Shown: positions 53,159 through 62,042 of the stretch, one piece after another
How the letters are laid out: each line of letters starts with the position of its first letter
Numbering within the stretch: the first letter of the stretch is position 1
From: CAXXHQ01 sp963665265
GTDB taxonomy: Bacteria; Planctomycetota; Planctomycetia; Pirellulales; Thermoguttaceae
Reading direction: 5' to 3'
DNA length: 64,000 nt
Assembly (NCBI GenBank): GCA_963665265.2
Contig: OY762224.2
Span: forward strand, 1,674,001 to 1,738,000
Notes under the pieces: model-generated
Told to the model about the DNA's origin: nothing
The model's database searches: none
What the model saw: only the letters and a program-made list of their open reading frames with translations
Translations under genes and position numbers: made by a program

Positions 53159-54478
53159 CTAATACCGGTAGTATTCCGGCTTGAACGGACCGGTGACCGG
53201 AATGCCGAGGTAATCGGCTTGCGCTTGCGTCAACTTCGTGAGCTTCACGCCGAGTTGCTCCAAGTGCAACCGGGCGACTTCCTCGTCGAGCTTCTTCGGC
53301 AAGCAGTGAACGCCGAGCGGATAGCTCTCCGGCTCGGTCCACAAAGCGATCTGCGCCAGCACTTGGTTCGTGAACGAGTTCGACATCACGAACGACGGAT
53401 GACCGGTCGCGCAGCCGAGATTGACCAATCGGCCTTCGGCAAGCAACAGAATCGAATGACCGTCGGCGAAAGTGTAGCGATCGACCAACGGCTTAATGTT
53501 GACCTTCTTCACGCTCTTGTTGTTTTCAAGCCACGCGACGTCGATCTCCAGGTCGAAGTGTCCGATATTGCAGACGATGGCGTCGTTCGGCATCTTCTCC
53601 ATGTGCTGGCCGAGAATGATGTCGCGGCAGCCGGTCGTCGTCACGAAGATATTGCCTTGCGAAGCGGCCTCTTCCATCGTCATGACTTCGTAGCCTTCCA
53701 TGGCGGCCTGCAAAGCGCAGATCGGATCGATCTCGGTCACAATGACGCGGGCGCCGTAAGAACGCATCGAATGGGCGCAACCCTTGCCTACGTCGCCGTA
53801 GCCGCAGATTACCGCCACTTTCCCCGCGATCATTACGTCGGTCGCTCGTTTGATGCCGTCGGCCAACGATTCGCGGCATCCGTATAGATTGTCGAATTTG
53901 CTCTTCGTCACCGAGTCGTTGACGTTGATCGCCGGAATGGCCAACTCGCCGCGCTCGTGCATCTGGTAAAGCCGATGAACGCCCGTGGTCGTCTCTTCCG
54001 ATAGACCGCGAATTTCCGAGATGAGGTGACGGTACTTTTGACCGTGAACGATGGCGGTCAAGTCGCCGCCGTCATCGACGATCATGTTCAGCGGCTTGCC
54101 GTCGGCGAAGTAGAGCGTCTGCTCGATGCACCAGTCATACTCGGCGTCCGTTTCGCCCTTCCAGGCATAGACCGGAACTCCGGCCTGGGCGATCGCAGCC
54201 GCCGCGTGATCCTGCGTCGAGAACTTGTTGCAACTGCTCCAGGTCACCTCGGCGCCAAGATCGACCAAAGTCTCGATCAACACCGCCGTCTGAATGGTCA
54301 TGTGCAAGCAACCGGCGATTCGCGCTCCGGCCAGCGGCTTCGTCTTGCCGTACTTCTTCCGCAACGCCATCAAGCCTGGCATCTCGTGCTCGGCAAGCAT
54401 GATCTCTTTGCGGCCCCAATCGGCCAGGGAAATATCGGCGACCTTGTACTTCGGCTTTGAACTTGCGACTTGCGACAT
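53159..54478 (-). CDS. ahcY: Adenosylhomocysteinase
   Basis: This 439-residue enzyme reversibly splits S-adenosylhomocysteine to adenosine and homocysteine, clearing the inhibitor of methyltransferases. Motifs: 'ARIAGCLHMTIQTAVLIETL' , 'WSSCNKFSTQDHAAAA', NAD+-binding 'GKVAVICGYGDVGKGCAHSM', and C-terminal 'LAQIALW...PKKLDEEVARLHLEQLGVKLTKLTQAQADYLGI' with 'PFKPEYYRY'. The ATG at 54478 has AAGGA upstream, preferred over the frame start at 54595. No SAH riboswitch is evident in the leader. Confidence 0.97.
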   Translation of the reverse strand: MSQVASSKPKYKVADISLADWGRKEIMLAEHEMPGLMALRKKYGKTKPLAGARIAGCLHMTIQTAVLIETLVDLGAEVTWSSCNKFSTQDHAAAAIAQAGVPVYAWKGETDAEYDWCIEQTLYFADGKPLNMIVDDGGDLTAIVHGQKYRHLISEIRGLSEETTTGVHRLYQMHERGELAIPAINVNDSVTKSKFDNLYGCRESLADGIKRATDVMIAGKVAVICGYGDVGKGCAHSMRSYGARVIVTEIDPICALQAAMEGYEVMTMEEAASQGNIFVTTTGCRDIILGQHMEKMPNDAIVCNIGHFDLEIDVAWLENNKSVKKVNIKPLVDRYTFADGHSILLLAEGRLVNLGCATGHPSFVMSNSFTNQVLAQIALWTEPESYPLGVHCLPKKLDEEVARLHLEQLGVKLTKLTQAQADYLGIPVTGPFKPEYYRY

Positions 54479-54524
54479 GAGTATATCCTTACTGTCTGAG
54501 GAAAATTCCATTGTGAAGGCCCCT

Positions 54525-54554
54525 ATGATAAGGTCCCAGGCATAATCTTGACAA
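54525..54554 (-). promoter_or_regulatory. Likely ahcY promoter
   Basis: On the minus strand TTGTCA (-35) and TATCAT (-10) are separated by 18 bp, about 47 bp before the ahcY start codon. Confidence 0.55.
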
Positions 54555-54603
54555 GTATGCCGACCGCTAGAGCAAATCCAGTTTATACGTAGCATTGGGG
54601 CGC

Positions 54604-54626
54604 CACTGGCTGCTTGCCAGCCAGTG
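54604..54626. repeat. Extragenic palindrome CACTGGCTG/CAGCCAGTG
   Basis: A perfect 9-bp stem with a 5-nt loop in the gap between trpF and ahcY. It resembles short interspersed palindromes elsewhere in the window. Confidence 0.55.
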
Positions 54627-54736
54627 CGTGTTATATAACTAGCCCGCTACAGTCATCCATGGCTTGCTCTTGCGAACGCCCTTCGTATTGCCGTTGGGCG
54701 GCTCCCCAATGGGATCTCGCTTGAAGCGTGGAACCC

Positions 54737-55420
54737 CTAAGCTTGCCGTTCAAATGCCTGGCGAGCGGCTGACACGAACTGCCGAACAGCCTCGGCGTCT
54801 TTTTTGCCGGGAGACATTTCTACCCCGCTGGCGGTATCGACGGCGCACGGGCGAACTGCCGCAATCGCCTCGGCGACGTTTTCCGGCGTTAATCCGCCAG
54901 CTAATACCAAAGAGGGGGTTGCTGCGTTCGCCTTCGCGTTCGACGATGATACGGCATAGGCCGCGCACGCCGCCCAATCGGCCTTCATGCCTGTTCCGCC
55001 GTATGCCCCTTTGACCATGGCGTCGAGAAGAACCATCCGCGGAACCGCTTCTAATTCGCGACATCGGTCAAGGTAATCCAGAATCGGCGTCAGCCCCTCT
55101 GTGCCAATACGAAACGCCTTCATGACCGGCAAAGGTTTTAGCTCGGCGATCAGCTCAGGCGGTTCGTCGCCGTGCAACTGAATCAGATCAAATGACAATC
55201 GCTCAGCCGTTCGTCGAATTTCCTCGGCCGGCGCGTTCACAAATAGGCCGACCTTCTTCACTTTCGGGCCGAGCGCGTCTGTCACCGCCTCGACGTCTTC
55301 CGGCCGAACGTAACGGGGGCTCTTTGCATAGAAGTTCAACCCGGCGGCGTCAGCCCCCGACTCGGCCACAACTTGAGCGTCGGCGACCGTCGTTATCCCG
55401 CAGATTTTGATTTGAAACAT
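54737..55420 (-). CDS. trpF: Phosphoribosylanthranilate isomerase
   Basis: This 227-residue (beta/alpha)8-barrel enzyme converts phosphoribosylanthranilate to CdRP in tryptophan synthesis. Family motifs: 'KICGIT' with the catalytic Cys at residue 7, 'GADAAGLNFYAKSPRYV', 'LIQLHGDEPPE', 'VLLDAMV' with the catalytic Asp, 'LAGGLTPENV' and 'VDTASGVEMSPGKKD'. ATG 55420 is the first codon of this conserved start. No other trp gene is nearby. Confidence 0.97.
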   Translation of the reverse strand: MFQIKICGITTVADAQVVAESGADAAGLNFYAKSPRYVRPEDVEAVTDALGPKVKKVGLFVNAPAEEIRRTAERLSFDLIQLHGDEPPELIAELKPLPVMKAFRIGTEGLTPILDYLDRCRELEAVPRMVLLDAMVKGAYGGTGMKADWAACAAYAVSSSNAKANAATPSLVLAGGLTPENVAEAIAAVRPCAVDTASGVEMSPGKKDAEAVRQFVSAARQAFERQA

Positions 55421-55722
55421 GAAGCATCGGTTTCCAGTTGAAGGTCGCCCGCCCCTTGCACAATACACCGATTTCAGGCCAATGAACAGAAGCGAAACGG
55501 TTCAACGGCTCTTTTTCTCCCTTATTCCCCTGACGCGAATCGCCGTAATACCGTCTGGAAAGCTCGGCGATTCAGGCAGAATTGACCGGGAAAATCCGCC
55601 CGACTAATCCTCAGATTCGTTATAGGTCGATCTCGACTAGAGGGATGGCCTGCGCGTCTTCCGTCCGCTTTTTTGCCGCCCCATTTGACGAACTTCATCT
55701 CCGCATGACTGCAAAACCGCAT

Positions 55723-57189
55723 ATGACCGTCCGACTAAAACGCTCCTGGTTGGGGCCGACCGTCTTATGCGCCGGCGTGATTCTTTCCGCCGCCGCGGCC
55801 ATCGTCTTTTTCTCCCCTCATTTCATCAAAACTTCAAAACCCACGATCACCCGCGTTCAAGTAGCTTTGGACGTTCGAATTCCGACTCTTAAGCCAGACG
55901 CCAAAGAACAGAGCAAAACCGGAAAGGCGAACGTCGATAGCGTCTCCTTCGAAAAAACGCTTTCCTCGAGCAAACTCAAGGAAAAGGCCGAGTCGCCCGA
56001 CGTTTGGCTCAATGCCCTTTCTTCGGAAGAGAGCCGCGAGGCAGGCGCCGGGCGTGCGCCCCTTTCTCGAACTGCCATCGAAAAGCTTCGCGATTCCGTG
56101 AAAGTCGACCTAGAGGAGATTGACGAGGGCGCCCGTCGAGTTTCGCTTGTCGTCGAGGGACTTGATTGTGCTGAAAAATCTTCCTCGCTTGAATTGGTCG
56201 CCAAATCGCTGAAATCGCAACTCGAAGAGGAAGCGAAACAAGCCGTCCAGCAGCGCAAAGAAGACTTGCGCAGATCCACCGAAAAATCCCAACAGGATTA
56301 TCAGCATGCCTTGAGCATGTTAAAAGCATATCGTGAACGCTTGGCTAAAAAGGGCGTCGAAGATCGCAAAGCCGAGGAGAAACGCAAGGAACAAGAGCGC
56401 CTCAGAACGGCAAGCACCGACGAAGCGGTTAAGTCGCGGTTGACGCAGAATCCCGACTGGACCGAAATAATGCACCAGATCGACTACCTCCAACGCACGA
56501 GAAGCTCGCTCGAAGACGAGTTGCTTCCCACGCATCCCCAAGTTCAAGCGGTACAAGCTCAAATCGATGAATTATTACGCAGCTTGTCGAAGGTTCCTCG
56601 CTGGTTGAAACCGAAGCAGCCGGACCCCAAAGCGGTCTCCGCCGAGGCGAACCCCGCCGTGGCTCTCGAAGAAAAAGGCGAAGAACGAGTTTTTGAATCG
56701 AAATGGGGCGAGTCTTGGCTCGACGCCTCCGACGCCGCCGACATTTCCGAAAAACTTCTTCATCAGGTCGAGACGTCGGCCAAAGACTACCAAACGGCGG
56801 CGCAGCGCGAAAAAGCGGCGGTTGCCGTCGTTTTGCCTGAGTTAAAAATCGATTCGCGGAAAACTCAATCGACCATTTCTCAGGCGGTTCCCAGAAGTAT
56901 CGTCGCGCGTGCCGCCTTCGGCTCGGCCGCCGTCCTCGTCCTCGGGCTAGGATTCCTATTCGCCGGTTTCGCGGTCGAAAAACCGCTCGGAAGCCTTGCC
57001 GAGTTAGAGCCCCTCTTCAGCGTGCCCGTCCTCGGCGTCACCTATAACGAAGCCGGTGATCGTGCTGTCCGCCAAATAGTCCGCCGCCGTCGATTTGCCA
57101 AAGCGACTCTTCTGGCGTTTGGTTGGTGTTGTTTCGCCGCTCTTGCGACAACCATTTTCTATTTCGCCGGCCTAGGTTCTTCTTTCTAA
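55723..57189 (+). CDS. Polysaccharide co-polymerase-like (Wzz/GNVR-type) membrane protein
   Basis: This 488-residue protein has an N-terminal membrane helix (about residues 8-30), a long periplasmic coiled coil with 'LLPTHPQVQAVQAQIDELLRSL', which matches the GNVR chain-length motif, and two C-terminal membrane segments ('VLVLGLGFLFAGFAVEKPLG' and 'LLAFGWCCFAALATTIFYFAGLG'). Between them is 'LEPLFSVPVLGVTYNE', typical of co-polymerases. It probably regulates length or export of a surface polysaccharide and could partner the CpsD-like protein at 42927. Start 55723 (or 55705) is chosen from the helix position. Confidence 0.8.
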   Translation: MTVRLKRSWLGPTVLCAGVILSAAAAIVFFSPHFIKTSKPTITRVQVALDVRIPTLKPDAKEQSKTGKANVDSVSFEKTLSSSKLKEKAESPDVWLNALSSEESREAGAGRAPLSRTAIEKLRDSVKVDLEEIDEGARRVSLVVEGLDCAEKSSSLELVAKSLKSQLEEEAKQAVQQRKEDLRRSTEKSQQDYQHALSMLKAYRERLAKKGVEDRKAEEKRKEQERLRTASTDEAVKSRLTQNPDWTEIMHQIDYLQRTRSSLEDELLPTHPQVQAVQAQIDELLRSLSKVPRWLKPKQPDPKAVSAEANPAVALEEKGEERVFESKWGESWLDASDAADISEKLLHQVETSAKDYQTAAQREKAAVAVVLPELKIDSRKTQSTISQAVPRSIVARAAFGSAAVLVLGLGFLFAGFAVEKPLGSLAELEPLFSVPVLGVTYNEAGDRAVRQIVRRRRFAKATLLAFGWCCFAALATTIFYFAGLGSSF

Positions 57190-57209
57190 ACGCCCTTGCC
57201 GCTTTTGAA

Positions 57210-57290
57210 GTAGGGAACGCCCTCCGCTGCGCTGTAGGGAACGCCCTCCGTGGCGTTCCGCAGCCGCCGGAACGGCACTGAGGCCGTTCC
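57210..57290. repeat. Tandem GTAGGGAACGCCCTCCG units and hairpins
   Basis: GTAGGGAACGCCCTCCG occurs at 57210-57226 and again at 57234-57250. GGAACGCC/GGCGTTCC (57238-57259) and GGAACGGC/GCCGTTCC (57269-57290) form hairpins. The rest of 57190-57544 shows no gene. Confidence 0.7.
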
Positions 57291-57544
57291 TTACAGGACG
57301 TTGTTTACGAGACGCTGCACAAGCCGCAGCCAGCGAAGTGCATGCGAACGATGCCTTAGCGATTACTTCATACAATCGTTCAATTCGTTAAATCCGTAAG
57401 ATTTCGCGAATGTCCCCTTTTTGCCGCAACTGCAATGTATATTTTCACAGATTTATTAGGCGGCCCCATGCGCCGAATTGCCCATTACTACTTTCCGCTT
57501 ACTAATTTCCGCGATTACTCTCTGAGCGACGATAACTCCCCGCA

Positions 57545-60223
57545 ATGAACGGACTTGGAATAAAATCACGGATTCTGCTCCCGGCGGTCGTAATGTTGGC
57601 CTCGTTGCTGACGATCGTCGTCCTTGGCGTCTGGTCGTTGCAACGTAAGCATCTTGAGGATTCCTTCCTGGCTAGCCTAACGAGCATCGATCGCCTCTTT
57701 CGTCTCGACTCCGAGGAAAAAGGGGACGTGCTGCACGCTATGTCGCGCGATCTCATCCGCCAAAAACGCTTTGAAGAGGTTTGGAAATCCGGCGATAACA
57801 ATGAATTGAACCGCATTGCGAAAACGTTTTTCGAAGAACGTCGCGAAGCGAGCAAGTTGCTGAGAGTCCTTTTTCGGGCGCCCGACGGATCAATCCTAGC
57901 GTTCGCTTCCGACGGCGTCGACCCGAAAGAAAAATACAGCGCTTTCCAGGCCTTTAAAACTTCGGCCGATGATCGCAGCGTCGCGCTCGACATGGAGCCG
58001 AAAGGCGCGCTAGGACTCACCCATTTGTTGCCCTACTTATTAGACGGAAAACTCGTCGGTTACGTCGAAATTGTCCAAGACGCCACCGATTTGCTTGATA
58101 TCGCTTCGGAAATTCTCGATATCGACGCGGCCCTCTTGCTCGCCGACCAAAGCCAATTGGATCGCAAGGCATGGGACCTCGAACGTGACAAATTACCCGA
58201 TCGCGAGGCGTTTTGGAATCTTCACAAGCCCCTCGCGTTTGTCGGATGCTCGCCGGACGAGTCGCTCGATACGATTCCCCTCATTTTCCGCAACGCCGTC
58301 TGGCAATCGAATCCGGACATTGCCGTATCGCGGTATAATGATTCGGTCCACTACATCGGACTTCTCGTTCTCCGAGACGTGCGAAATATTCCATGCGGCC
58401 AGCTGGCGGTCTCTTGCGATATGACTAAACAAGAGGCCGCGCTCGAACATTTTATCGTCTTGCTCCTCGGCGGATCGACTCTCTTTTTAATCCTTCTTCT
58501 CTCGGGCGCCTCGTGGTATTTGAATCGAATCGAACGCCGCATCGAATCCGCCGACCGAAAAGTCATCGCCGAAATGACGACTCGCGAGGCCGAACAGGCC
58601 AAACACCTGCGAGAGCTAACGCGATTCCGCGAGGCCCTCGACGGCACCGCCGACGCGATCAGCATTTGCGACGTCAACGGAAAAGTAGTCTATCTGAATT
58701 CCGCGTTCCAAAAAATGTTCGGCTGGTCCTCGGAAGACTTGAATGCGAAGGAAGGCGGGCTGCTTTCTCTCTTCGAGGGAACGCAAATAGAAAAGAATAT
58801 CTTCGGAGCCTTCACGAAAGGCGAGAATTGGACCGGCGAAATTGAAATGTCCGACGGCCGCCGTCGCTTGGTTCCGATGCTCTTCCGAGGCAACGTCATT
58901 CAAGACGCCGACGGCGAAAGCGTCGGATTGCTCGGAATCTTTACCGATATTTCCGAGCGAAAGTTCGCTGAAAATCAACTCCGCAAGCAAGCGAAAGCCC
59001 TGCAGGAAAGCAACGTCAGCCTGCAAAAAGCGAATCAGGCCGCACAGGCCGCCACCGTGGCGAAGAGCGAGTTCCTCGCCAATATGAGCCACGAAATCCG
59101 CACTCCCATGACCGCCATCCTCGGCTTCTCAGACGTCCTGCTCGATCGGGCGGTGCCGGAAGATGAACGTCTAAAAGCCACCGAAATTATTCGACGCAAT
59201 GGCCAGTATCTCCTCCAAATCATCAACGACGTGCTCGATTTGTCGAAAATCGAGGCTGGCCGTATGGAATGCAATAAACTCGCTTGCTCGCCGTTAAGGA
59301 TCGTTTCCGAAGTCATTTCCTTAATGGACGTCCGTGCCCGCGAAAAAGGCCTGAAGCTCTTCGCCGAATGCGACGGTCCGATTCCCGAAACTATTCAGTC
59401 CGATCCAACTCGATTGCGCCAAGTCTTGATTAATCTCGTCGGAAACGCCGTGAAGTTCACTGAAGCCGGCGAAGTGCGATTGCGCATATCCTTGCGATCG
59501 CCGATGCTCGAATTCCTCGTCGTCGATACCGGCATCGGCATCGATGAAGAGCAATTGGAACGTATCTTCAAGCCTTTCACGCAAGCCGACGAAACCGTGA
59601 CGCGACGCTTCGGAGGTACAGGACTCGGTCTTGCTATTTGCCGCCGCTTCGCCGAAGTCCTTGACGCGAGCATTAGCGTCGAAAGTCGAAAAGGAGTCGG
59701 AAGCACGTTCCGCTTCCTCGTCCCGACCGGCCCTCTCGACGGAGTCAAAATACTAGATAATCCCCAGGTTGCCTTGCAGGCCGTCGATCAAGAGGCCGCT
59801 TCGCACGACGTGGAGCGCTTGTCAAAACTGGAGTGCCGAATTCTCTTGGCCGAGGACGGCCTCGATAATCAACGCCTCATTTCCCTCGTCTTGCGAAAGG
59901 CGGGCGCCGTTGTCGACGTCGCCGAAAACGGAAAAGAGGCCCTCGATATGCTCGAAGCCGCCCGGCAGGCCGGCAACGACTACGACGTGGTCCTTATGGA
60001 TATGCAAATGCCCGTCCTCGACGGATACGCCGCCGCCGGCGAAATCCGCGCCCGCGATTATCGCGTTCCGGTCATCGCGCTCACCGCCCACGCCATGGTC
60101 GAAGATCGTCAAAAATGCCTCGACGCCGGTTGCGACTACTACGCCACCAAGCCGATTCGCCGCGACGTCCTCATCGAGACCATTCGCGCCGCCGTAAACG
60201 CTTCGTTACGTATCCAAGCGTAA
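57545..60223 (+). CDS. Membrane hybrid sensor histidine kinase
   Basis: This 892-residue protein has an N-terminal membrane helix (about 12-30), a large extracytoplasmic sensor domain (about 31-300), a second helix ('FIVLLLGGSTLFLILLLSGASWYL'), a PAS domain ('TADAISICDVNGKVVYLNSAFQKMFGW'), and a coiled linker. The HisKA follows with phospho-His in 'MSHEIRTPMTAILGFSDVLLD', then HATPase ('NLVGNAVKFTEAG', 'DTGIGIDEE', 'GTGLGLAICRRF') and a C-terminal receiver (LLAEDGLDNQRLI, 'VVLMDMQMPVLDGY', 'YYATKPIRR'). It is a typical hybrid kinase that would pass phosphate to an external phosphotransfer protein. Stop lies 5 bp before the convergent PEP-CTERM protease gene. Confidence 0.95.
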   Translation: MNGLGIKSRILLPAVVMLASLLTIVVLGVWSLQRKHLEDSFLASLTSIDRLFRLDSEEKGDVLHAMSRDLIRQKRFEEVWKSGDNNELNRIAKTFFEERREASKLLRVLFRAPDGSILAFASDGVDPKEKYSAFQAFKTSADDRSVALDMEPKGALGLTHLLPYLLDGKLVGYVEIVQDATDLLDIASEILDIDAALLLADQSQLDRKAWDLERDKLPDREAFWNLHKPLAFVGCSPDESLDTIPLIFRNAVWQSNPDIAVSRYNDSVHYIGLLVLRDVRNIPCGQLAVSCDMTKQEAALEHFIVLLLGGSTLFLILLLSGASWYLNRIERRIESADRKVIAEMTTREAEQAKHLRELTRFREALDGTADAISICDVNGKVVYLNSAFQKMFGWSSEDLNAKEGGLLSLFEGTQIEKNIFGAFTKGENWTGEIEMSDGRRRLVPMLFRGNVIQDADGESVGLLGIFTDISERKFAENQLRKQAKALQESNVSLQKANQAAQAATVAKSEFLANMSHEIRTPMTAILGFSDVLLDRAVPEDERLKATEIIRRNGQYLLQIINDVLDLSKIEAGRMECNKLACSPLRIVSEVISLMDVRAREKGLKLFAECDGPIPETIQSDPTRLRQVLINLVGNAVKFTEAGEVRLRISLRSPMLEFLVVDTGIGIDEEQLERIFKPFTQADETVTRRFGGTGLGLAICRRFAEVLDASISVESRKGVGSTFRFLVPTGPLDGVKILDNPQVALQAVDQEAASHDVERLSKLECRILLAEDGLDNQRLISLVLRKAGAVVDVAENGKEALDMLEAARQAGNDYDVVLMDMQMPVLDGYAAAGEIRARDYRVPVIALTAHAMVEDRQKCLDAGCDYYATKPIRRDVLIETIRAAVNASLRIQA

Positions 60224-60228
60224 CTCGT

Positions 60229-61677
60229 CTAACGCCTCTTCCCCCCCCGAAAAACGATAATCAAGCCGATCGCCATGAAAGCGGTCAACGTCGTCGGCTC
60301 CGGAACTTGAAGCGACGTTAAATCCGGAACGCGAAGTACGCTCCCCCCTAAGCCGAATAACGCGCCCAACGTCGCGTCCGAGCCCGCCAACAGCTTCAAC
60401 AAGGCCAAAGCCTCCGGATCAAGCTCCTCCGAGACGCCCCGGTCGGGATCCTTTAAAAACGCCACGCTCAAATAGGCGTTGTTCGGATCGGTCGGATCGT
60501 ACAGCATCGACTCGGCCGTGTTGAATAAATTCATGCCCAAGATGCCGTCCAACCCTCCCACGCCTAAATCGAGTACGAATACTGGTACGTTTTCCAACGT
60601 GAGCGACTTGCCGACGTCCGGCGTTCCGTCCCCGTTCTCGTCGACCGGCAAAAGTATCTTATCGACCACGCACCCCTTCACCGTCTCGGCCACGCCGGCC
60701 GCGCCTTGAACGTCGATCGATATCGCCGAGTTTTGATAATCAATATGTAACGCGTCGGCTAACTCCGGCGAAATAATGCTCATTTGCGCGCCCGTGTCGA
60801 AGAGGAAGGACTTGCCCGATACGCTCGCCGCTCCTCCCGCCGCCGTAGCCGTCTGCGTCAGAGTCACGCTGTTTTGAAAAACCGGATTCGGCCCCGACGT
60901 GATCGCCGTGCCTGTCCCCGTTTGGTAGTTCACGTCGCCCATTAGCTTTAAAGGAATCCGCACTGGCGCGTAGGTCGTCGTTGTGCTCGATACGGTCAAC
61001 GTCGTCCCTTTCGCCACGAACGAAACGTCGGGCATGTTCATCGAAATCCCCGACATCTCAGGTAATTCCGGAAACATCGCCCCGAAATCCATCGCATAGC
61101 CTTGCATCGAGATCAGCGAAGCGAATGCGCTCCCGCTCGACGAAGGAAAATGGATCGGCGTCCCCGTGATCGCCGGTAAACTGGCGCTTTGATTGGTTCC
61201 GATAAACGCTTGCACGTTGGGGACCGATACCGCCTTCGACCAGTTCACGAAATCGCCGCCCGACAATATGTTCAGCAGTGCGCTCCAATCGACGGCGTGC
61301 ATGCCGTCGGCGGTGATTGTCCCCGCGACCGAAACGTCGCCGATCAAGTCCCCGCCGATTCCTTGCGCCGCGGCGCCCCCCGGAACCGCGATCGGAATCG
61401 CCGTGCCCAGATATTCAAAATTCGATTGATCGTCTACCGAAAAACTAACCACCGATGCGCCGGTGTCGTATATTCCGAAAGTCATGTTGCTAACGCCGCC
61501 GTAAGTGAACGACTGAACCGTGCCGATTTGATCGCCGATCTGATCCAGGTCAGAATCCAGATGAATCACAATGTCTTCGGCGATCGCCGAAACGGAACAG
61601 GAGAGAAGCGCGAACGCGCACATGCAAGAAACGGCGAATCGCTTCGCCGAAAGGCGGAAGAATTTTGAACTGGACAC
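60229..61677 (-). CDS. Bilobed aspartic protease with PEP-CTERM anchor
   Basis: This 482-residue protein has a signal peptide (cleavage near SAIAED). Two aspartic protease signatures follow: 'FGIYDTGASVVSF' (Asp71) and 'FLFDTGAQMSII' (Asp294), each after a hydrophobic beta strand as in pepsin-like bilobed proteases, and 'GLDGILGMNLF' as the typical Y/G-L-x-G-I/L-G-M motif. The C-terminus is VPEPTTL, a hydrophobic helix, then GGKRR, a PEP-CTERM sorting signal. It should be secreted and processed by exosortase. It is preceded by a good start at 61677. Confidence 0.92.
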   Translation of the reverse strand: MSSSKFFRLSAKRFAVSCMCAFALLSCSVSAIAEDIVIHLDSDLDQIGDQIGTVQSFTYGGVSNMTFGIYDTGASVVSFSVDDQSNFEYLGTAIPIAVPGGAAAQGIGGDLIGDVSVAGTITADGMHAVDWSALLNILSGGDFVNWSKAVSVPNVQAFIGTNQSASLPAITGTPIHFPSSSGSAFASLISMQGYAMDFGAMFPELPEMSGISMNMPDVSFVAKGTTLTVSSTTTTYAPVRIPLKLMGDVNYQTGTGTAITSGPNPVFQNSVTLTQTATAAGGAASVSGKSFLFDTGAQMSIISPELADALHIDYQNSAISIDVQGAAGVAETVKGCVVDKILLPVDENGDGTPDVGKSLTLENVPVFVLDLGVGGLDGILGMNLFNTAESMLYDPTDPNNAYLSVAFLKDPDRGVSEELDPEALALLKLLAGSDATLGALFGLGGSVLRVPDLTSLQVPEPTTLTAFMAIGLIIVFRGGKRR

Positions 61678-62042
61678 CGCTGCCTCCTTCCGATTGAATC
61701 CGGCAAGGACTCATCAAAGGGATTGAATAGGACCAAATGAATGAAACCGATAATGGCGAAATCGACGACGTTTTGAAAAAAAGTCGCCGCCAAGCTTGTG
61801 GATAAGGCTCTGGCTCCCGCCGCCTTCAACATACTGATTCCTGACGTTTTTCGCAACAAAATTGCGGGCGGTTTTTGCGACGAACCTCGATGCAGCCTTC
61901 TTTTGCCCAGCATCGGCGGATTCTTTAGTCAAAAGAGGGGGGCGCCTCTCCGTTCGCTCTTGCTCCCGATTGCCCCAATCGGCACAATACGCGGCGATTG
62001 TCGCCGAATCCGGCCCTTACTGGTTTCGTTCCCTCCTAAAAA
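61678..62042. other. Divergent intergenic region, no gene seen
   Basis: Separates the PEP-CTERM protease (minus) from the pseudokinase gene (plus). A single DnaA-box-like TTGTGGATAAG occurs at 61795-61805. No GEMM-type aptamer or convincing promoter is seen. Confidence 0.4.

Noticed and set aside
54479..54620. SAH riboswitch before ahcY
   Set aside because: The leader has a plausible promoter and about 47 bp before the ATG, too short and without the SAH aptamer motif.
61795..61805. DnaA box as part of an origin
   Set aside because: Only one TTGTGGATAAG box, no cluster, no AT-rich unwinding element and no dnaA gene in the window.
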